Part shown: piece after piece, positions 58,378 through 64,000 of the stretch
Position numbering within the stretch: the first letter of the stretch is position 1
How the letters are laid out: every line of letters begins with the position of its first letter
Assembly: GCA_005765155.1 (NCBI GenBank)
Contig: VCCP01000004.1
Span: 4,464,001 to 4,528,000 of the forward strand
From: Zelopaecilomyces penicillatus
Taxonomy: Eukaryota > Ascomycota > Sordariomycetes > Hypocreales > Pseudodiploosporaceae
Length of the DNA stretch: 64,000 nt
Reading direction: 5' to 3'
The notes under the pieces: generated by a model
What the model was told of the DNA's origin: nothing
The model's input: the letters and a program-made list of their open reading frames with translations, nothing else
Databases searched by the model: none
Program-made: the position numbers and the translations under genes

Positions 58378-58941
58378 GATGGGAAGTTGGGAAGAGTGAG
58401 TTGGGAACAATGAAAAGCCCACAAAAGAGTCGCCGGCGTTCTTTATAGCAAAACCAACCCCTCAATATCTGGAAATTACGCCCATTTGCTGCAGGTTGGC
58501 AGCTGTTGGCCAGTTTTGGCGGCCATCGTCTGGCATCTAAGCCACCCTGAGTGTTTATTGGCCCCGCACATCACTTGAGAAATCACACAGGCAACACGGA
58601 CAAAGAACATGTAGGGCAGATTTGTCTAATGGCCTATAATAGACCTGACAATTCGGTCATAGACGGCAAGGCATTCATGGAGGCAGGTTTGGGTTTCGTT
58701 TCCGAAAGTTGTTCATTATTCGGGGATTTCTGCTCCTGAACCTCGCTAATGAACCTATCAATAGAGTAAACCAATATCCACCCTTCGTTACAGTATATTG
58801 CAACGGCCAAACCAAGCGTTTACAGGATTTCTGTGCACATGCCGTTATATATCATGGTGCATCACCGCCAGCACATTCCCACCTAATCCACCTAATCCAT
58901 CAGGCACCGCCTTTGCCGTCCCTTCAGCATCGACGATGCAA
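58378..58941. other. Spacer with IFI6-like promoter
   Basis: Holds the TATA box of the IFI6-like gene near its left end and otherwise no recognised feature. Confidence 0.45.
58442..58447 (-). promoter_or_regulatory. TATA box of the IFI6-like gene
   Basis: TATAAA on the minus strand, 65 bp upstream of the proposed ATG at 58377 and followed by a CT-rich leader. Its position suits a start site within that leader and argues that translation starts at 58377. Confidence 0.55.
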
Positions 58942-59213
58942 TTACAAAGTGCTAATCTGTACTCTTGGCAACTTCATGTTGAACAAGTCGATCCGTCTCA
59001 AGTTCAGACTAAGCTCTGCCAAGCGCTGGACGAACGCGCGGAATGCTTCTGTTGGCATAAGCGTGGCGTAGATAGATTGGCGTAGAGAAGCAAACAAGTC
59101 TTGAAAGATGATGTTTGGTTAGATACGTGTAATGAATAACGGAGAGCTTTAGAGAGTAAAAGGCAGTTCTTACCTGCGATGTTTCCTTGCGGATATCCTG
59201 TTGCGAAGAACAT
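58942..59213 (-). CDS. Possible small 65-residue protein, 2 exons
   Basis: Exons 59213-59174 and 59099-58942 (minus strand) join across a 74-bp intron (GTAAGA donor, unusual AAG acceptor) into 65 residues. Exon 1 reads MFFATGYPQGNIA; exon 2 begins DLFASLRQSIYATLMPTEAF and continues RAFVQRLAELSLNLRRIDLF. The second part would form amphipathic helices. The leader just before the ATG (CGGACAAAATCACC) is a good fungal start context. The family is not recognised and there is no signal peptide. The canonical donor and residue composition argue for a gene, while the short length and AAG acceptor argue for caution. It could be one end of a longer, differently spliced gene. Confidence 0.4.
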
Positions 59214-59757
59214 GGTGATTTTGTCCGTTGAAGTTGTAAATTCCTTCTTTGAGTGTGAAGGATCGAATGGGAACGGCGTTTTATTTATTGTCTTTGTTTG
59301 ACAGCGAGAATGCTCGTGCACAAATGGGCTTGAAAGGTGTATTTGCCTTTGTGGTATTGTCGAGTGACTAGCGGAGTGCCTTTGCAGTTTGAAGAACTGA
59401 AAGAAGCAATGAAGATGTAGGAAGTAGTTGTAGATGAAAGGGAACAATAGAAAGGGGCGGGACTAAATAGAGAAGAAGGCAGCAGTAGAGAGACCGCCTT
59501 CAAAGCGGTGGCAGAAGAATTCCTGACGGCCCGTCAACAGCTTTGATGGTCTGGCAGACGAATTGGCAGGTGGGGAAGTTCTCACCAGGGCAACTGCCTT
59601 ACTTGGGACTGCCTCCTGACAGCTTGTTCGGCCCTCTCTGGATCTCTGCCATTGGAAAACAAACCAAGTCTTTGCATCACTTATGGCACCCCCAAATCCT
59701 TTTAAAATGCCTTCCTGGCCATGCATTTGCAGATATCAGCAGAGATGGAACTGATGA
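59214..59757. other. Spacer upstream of the small gene
   Basis: CT-rich and AT-mixed sequence, no recognised feature; the first part is the likely leader of the 65-residue gene. Confidence 0.4.
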
Positions 59758-60961
59758 ATGGCACGGTGTTCTTATATCTGTCTGCTCATATTCGCGAGAG
59801 AGCATGATATGCAAGGCCCGTTTTTACGCCCCAATTACCCTGCTGCTAAATACTTTTCTTCATGCCATATACTATCAACCAACTACGAGGGGCTGGCGCG
59901 TTTTCCGGAAATGCGTTACGACCATTACTATCAAGCACTAGTTCAGGAGGCATTCCGACATGCAGAATTGGACGATAAAAAATATCTGGAATATTTACTC
60001 TAGCACTGCATAAGTGCGAATTAACTCAGGTTTCGACGAACTACTGAAAGAAATGGTGGCCAAAGGTTGTGAAAACAGGCGTTGATTGGATGGTACACCC
60101 TGAATATGAAATGCCGTTATACGCTGTGAAGATGTTGTCTCAAACAAAAAGAAAGGTGTATGTCGGTGCCTCGACAATTCATTTCTTGATGTTTTGAGCT
60201 GACCGTGACTTCTATTAGGATTAGTCCTAGCAAGTTAGACTGGATACTCCATGCAAAAGAGCCGCAGAATGACAGGTAGAGCCAAGAGCAGGTCCTTTTT
60301 TTTTTTCTTAGAATGGATGATGACGTCGATGACGGCGTCTTCTGCCTCGATAAGATGCACGGATGTGCAAAAAGGTCGATCAAGCAGGAAATTGTGGCGT
60401 TCAACAACATGTTTGACGGAAATAACGACATATTTACTCTGCCTGTCTTGTTGAGTTGATATCAACGATGGCATTGTTAACATGGACAATGAATATTTGC
60501 TCCTTGGACGCCTTTTCATAGACGATTTGTTTGATTCTGCTGCCCTTAACATCAGTCGATCAGAACGTGATGAAATCGAATGTTGTGATCTGTTAGAAAC
60601 AACGATTTCGCATATTTCTCATTGCCCTCTATGAGGACATGATGATTACTTGCAGTGGCATCAGCATTGGCTGAGGCATTTTTATGCCGAATCGTCTGTC
60701 ACGTTGTTGTTGTTGCGTGTGGTGAGTGAACCATGGGGAGGACGAGGTGCCACACAGTATCACAACAACAATAACAACATCAATAACGACGACGACGACG
60801 ACGATGACGACAACGTCGGCAACGATAACAGTGATACAATGCTGAAGAAGGATTCGGCCATTATAATTCACAGTCTTGATCACAGCTACTGTCAAACATG
60901 GAAAGGCCATTCCATCTCACCCATATTACAAACGATACTTTTTTTTCTAAATTCGTGCTAA
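59758..60961 (+). pseudogene. Fragmented coding-like region A
   Basis: Protein-like pieces follow one another on the plus strand but keep changing frame. The pieces include LARFPEMRYDHYYQALVQEA and FRHAELDDKKYLEYLL (up to 60003), INSGFDELLKEMVAKGCEN (about 60020-60076), GVDWMVHPEYEMPLYAVKML (60078 on), SPSKLDWILHAKEPQND (about 60224-60274), MDDDVDDGVFCLDKMHGC (60313 on) and DNEYLLLGRLFIDDLFDSAA (60483 on). Some junctions look like introns (GTGTATGT near 60150; TTCTTAG before 60312), but they do not restore a common frame. A last piece holds an Asn/Asp microsatellite tract. I do not recognise the family. A decayed gene, or an intact gene spoiled by indel errors, are the two readings; both fit the one-base breaks in the two genes to the left. 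Confidence 0.35.
60761..60811 (+). repeat. AAC/AAT then GAC trinucleotide repeat
   Basis: AAC/AAT/ATC triplets (60761-60786) followed by GAC units with one GAT. In the plus frame this reads as Asn-rich then Asp-rich, as in fungal low-complexity protein segments, so it may be a remnant of coding sequence. Confidence 0.75.
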
Positions 60962-61200
60962 AGAGATGAGCCACAAAGATAGGAACACTCAAGTTGTGGT
61001 AGGACTACGGTTGTTATAATGAATTGCCAGGACTTCTAAAATTTGCTTTGATGCTGTATAATTAGCAGAATTTTTTATTTACTGCCCTCTCTCAGTAGCC
61101 ACTAACTGTCTAATTAAGGGTCTCTGTGTTGTGTTCAGTAAGTCTCTACTAATTAGAACTTTTCGTCGCTCTAGTAATTGCGTTTCTTTATGGAAACACT

Positions 61201-62341
61201 CCGTGCTGACGAATGTGAGCACAGGTGAACGACCAGAACCCTCGCACAAGCAACGGCCTAGTCCCCAGACGAAAAATACATGGACACAGTGAGGAGGGGT
61301 TGGACTCCACAGCTTCATTTCATCGTATTGCAAGCAACAGTTGGGTTCTTCCAAACATCGAAGAACAACGCTCAATAAATGAAAAATGTGGCTGTTTTCC
61401 GCCTCCGCCACCAGGGAATTCTTTTAAGTTCTTATAAACCTGTCGGCAAGCCCTCTTCTCACAAACAATGTCTACAACCAAGTCGAGGAGAGTCTTTGTC
61501 GAATAGACAAATACTTTCGCAACAAAAACCCCATACCTCATCAGCAAATATAACCTACGGAAACGAGCTAAGCTATTTTATCTTGTTAGTCAATTAACAC
61601 CTGATTTGAGAAAATAGGAAGTGATGACACAGCTGAAAAACTGGTACATGGCAAGTGATGTTGAAACGTTTCGTCAAGGATCGTCGAGGGAGCTGCCGCA
61701 TATTGAAATGGCCGTGGTTGGACCAAGTTGCAGCGCGATCATTCTAATGCGCAGGAAAACGAAATCAACTCAATTTATTGACTGTCATCCAACAGCATAT
61801 GGGTTTAATCTCGGACGCAGTTTCGGAGTTGACGGATTGGAGTGGTCTCAGTGACAAGGAGACACCCGCCCCAGTCGTGACAGAGCTGAAAGGCATCCTG
61901 AAGAAGCTACCCCCAATCGAGATATCTGACACGGACGGAGACAATTCAGAAGATAGCAATCATATGCACAATGCAAACAACGAGCCTAGTTTTTTTTTTT
62001 TATTACACCAACAACTGTTCTGAGGGCGAGCCCTGCCTCTCGAAATTGCGCATCCTGTCAAGTATTGACGCAGCAGTTGGATGCCATGGCCTTGAACCAT
62101 GGCAACTTTTCTAATACGCGATGGAGCTACGACGTGTACCATTCAACGATACGCACTCAAGAGGACGTTATTTAGGCTGATTGAGATAGAGCGGCGATAC
62201 TCCATGCCCGAAAAGGATATGCTTGCAGTGGAGAGAAATCAGTCAACTATTGACACTCCTTGGTATAATTGGGATGTGTATATGCAGATAAAAGATTATC
62301 ACGTTACTATCTCTTGTATATTGCTGGACATTGCTGGGTAA
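61201..62341 (+). pseudogene. Fragmented coding-like region B
   Basis: Successive protein-like stretches in shifting plus frames: NDQNPRTSNGLVPRRKIHGH and SNSWVLPNIEEQRSINEKCG (61225-61437), then SSYKPVGKPSSHKQCLQPSR (from about 61430), ETFRQGSSRELPHIEMAVVG (from about 61660), GLISDAVSELTDWSGLSDKE and LKGILKKLPPIEISDTDGDN (61800-61990), and DMLAVERNQSTIDTPWYNWD (to 62341). Composition (Ser/Pro-rich, acidic patches) is like a regulatory region of a fungal protein, and each break needs about one base. Family unknown. The stretch 60962-61200 between regions A and B shows nothing. Confidence 0.3.
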
Positions 62342-62344
62342 TAC

Positions 62345-63526
62345 AAGCGATGTTACGATTTATGTCAGTATAGTAAAGAGTGGGTAGTCGTTGACCATTG
62401 AATGCGACATTTCAATCATTCATACGCTTCAAATAACATCAAATGCAACTGCCATCCTTATCCATGACCCTTGCCGTCTTCATCATCTTCTGTGTCACCG
62501 TATCCGAGGCATCGCCATCTGCTATAACAGCCACGGACACCATACCCTCTAAATAGCCAGTCATTACATGCCGCGTTGGTAGTTCTGGTGCGACATCGGA
62601 TGTCCAAGGGATAAGTCATAGGCCGATGGCCCAAATATCCCACTCAAATACCGCCAATCTTTTGTTCACCCCCAAAATTGGCCGCTGAGAGCTAGTAATA
62701 CGGCTGGATCTATTCACATGCGCCCGCATCGCTCTCGGTGCGGTTGAATACCAAATATGGTAGACCGAAGTAAGGTAGGTGATTAGCCCATTAGTCTGGC
62801 TGCCATGGCTGCTACGGAAATTTAGAAACTGGGGGTATTAATGACAGGCCTGTTTTGGCCTTGATGCTAGATTGGTAAGAGATGACTGATGCAAGTAGTG
62901 TATGGGCGGGAATACCACTTCCACCCCATACGTGTTTTCCCGTATTCCGGGGAATTTGTATTAGGACATTTTGGGTTTGATTCTGTTTGCAATGCATTTT
63001 ATAGTCCAAATATCCCTGCTGAACACAAAGCTAGTTGGGAATGTCAAAAGGCAGCACTTACTGGCGTCGCAATCACTCGTCAACGTGCTGATGCTGGTTA
63101 TGCTGGTGAATCCAGCATCCCACATGTTTTGTCAAAATCTCGTACAATTCATTCGCAAAACTTCTTTCGTATACTGTTCCTGACAGGTATTCGTACGCGC
63201 TAAACTGATGATATTCTTCCAAAATGAGACGCTTAAACTCCGCTCGATGCCCATGCTTCGTGTGTGAGGGTATCATTGTGCTTGAAAACATAAAAAAAAC
63301 AAAAAAAAAAAAACAAAGAACGACAAAGAGAAAGAAAAGAGAAAAAAGATACAAGAGAAGAGATTAATGTCATCTCCAGTGCCGCGTCCGTCCTATCGAA
63401 TCGCGCCAGAGGAGGTTCAATGTGATCAACACTGGCCAGGCCAGCCAAAGTGCAAAATGTGATCCCGCGCTTCGATAGCTCTTTGGGGTGTATAAAAAAG
63501 CAATGCCCTTCGCATCCCGGACGACA
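62345..63526. other. Spacer before the right-edge gene
   Basis: No convincing gene. An A-rich tract (about 63291-63320) and a purine-rich stretch to 63360 lie in what is probably the 3' flank of the right-edge gene. Confidence 0.4.
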
Positions 63527-64000
63527 CTACGTTATGTCTTCAAAATGCGACTGCCCACCAACCTCCTGCGCAGTCTCACTGGGCAGCGGTGCAGCTCTAG
63601 GGCTGACGGCATGAGTATACTGGCCCGGCGTGACCGTCGCTAATGGCACCCATCCATTCGCTGCGGCAGAGTGACTGGTCGTTAGGAGAGACATTGGTCG
63701 GATTGTGTGAGTCGTCCCTCTTGGCCCGTAGCTTGTTGGGCTGCTGTTGGCGGCGGCGGCAGCAAAATGTCCCTGGGAGTCGGGCGGAGAATAAAAGTCC
63801 CAGTCCTCGTCGGTCCTTGGTCGCGGGGGAGAAGGTGATGGGTAGACGGGATACGGCGACCAAGCGCTGCTGTTGCTGCTGGCCATTGGGGTACTTGAAA
63901 AGTAGTCCGACTGTGTGTTGGAAAGGCTGGAAGAAAGATGAAAATCAGCGACTGGATCTGTTGCGATGACTGGGGAGGGAGGGGACTGTGAGTACGAACC
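63527..64000 (-). CDS. C-terminal part of a Ser/Pro-rich protein, truncated by the window edge
   Basis: The frame is open from the right edge to a TAG at 63527, giving at least 157 residues of C-terminus; the start lies outside. The sequence is rich in Ser, Pro, Thr and Ala (SPYPVYPSPSPPRPRTDEDW, then DFYSPPDSQG) and ends QEVGGQSHFEDIT. Repeated PSP/SPP motifs and few hydrophobic blocks suggest an intrinsically disordered tail, as in many fungal transcription regulators or RNA-binding proteins. No domain is visible. An ATG at 63886 could be an internal Met, since the frame continues upstream without a stop. A CTTCCAG near 63925 could be an intron acceptor, in which case the exon would begin there. 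Confidence 0.6.
   Translation of the reverse strand, partial: GSYSQSPPSPVIATDPVADFHLSSSLSNTQSDYFSSTPMASSNSSAWSPYPVYPSPSPPRPRTDEDWDFYSPPDSQGHFAAAAANSSPTSYGPRGTTHTIRPMSLLTTSHSAAANGWVPLATVTPGQYTHAVSPRAAPLPSETAQEVGGQSHFEDIT

Overview
The window looks like nuclear DNA of a filamentous ascomycete, probably a sordariomycete (Hypocreales is my guess). Genes carry short introns of about 65-170 bp with GTAAGT/GTGAGT-type donors and YAG acceptors, spacers are long and rich in microsatellites and homopolymers, and the protein families are typical of moulds: CBM18 chitin deacetylase, chitin-synthase-like GT2, AA7 oligosaccharide oxidase, large-subunit catalase, Pho80-type cyclin. No rRNA, tRNA, CRISPR, transposon or telomere repeat was recognised.  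Layout. 0.9-2.6 kb: secreted M28 aminopeptidase (+). 3.3-3.9 kb: single-pass membrane protein with a polyhistidine tail (-). 5.9-8.0 kb: chitin-synthase-like glycosyltransferase (-). 8.0-17.0 kb: almost 9 kb without a convincing gene, full of G-runs, A/T-runs and short repeats. 17.0-18.9 kb: five-exon chitin/polysaccharide deacetylase with three CBM18 modules (-). 22.0-23.3 kb: intronless nucleotide-sugar dehydrogenase (+). 24.2-25.2 kb: multi-pass membrane protein (-). 26.7-29.0 kb: large-subunit catalase (+). 31.4-33.0 kb: AA7/BBE-type FAD oxidase (+). 34.7-36.9 kb: mitochondrial acetolactate-synthase-like ThDP enzyme (+). 38.7-39.8 kb: Pho80/PREG-like cyclin (+). 40.4-41.2 kb: secreted lipocalin (-). 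42.9-43.9 kb: secreted SMP-30-like beta-propeller (+). 43.9-48.9 kb: spacer with 10-bp tandem repeats. 48.9-49.9 kb: charged coiled-coil protein of unknown role (-). 50-56.4 kb: spacer. 56.4-57.5 kb: porphobilinogen deaminase (+) and 57.7-58.4 kb: IFI6/ISG12-like protein (-), each with an apparent one-base frame break. 58.9-59.2 kb: possible 65-residue gene (-). 59.8-62.3 kb: broken coding-like fragments. 63.5-64.0 kb: end of a gene running off the right edge (-).  Functional reading. The left third holds a synthase-type GT2, a polysaccharide deacetylase and a UDP-sugar dehydrogenase, the three activities needed to make a modified, possibly acidic, amino-sugar polymer. This is the best candidate for an unusual system here. 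To its right, a likely H2O2-producing oligosaccharide oxidase lies close to a large catalase. Frame breaks are confined to about 56.4-62.4 kb: genes to the left are intact through all exons, so that stretch is either error-rich consensus or decaying DNA. All exon joins were derived by eye from splice signals, reading phase and family knowledge; no search or alignment was run.
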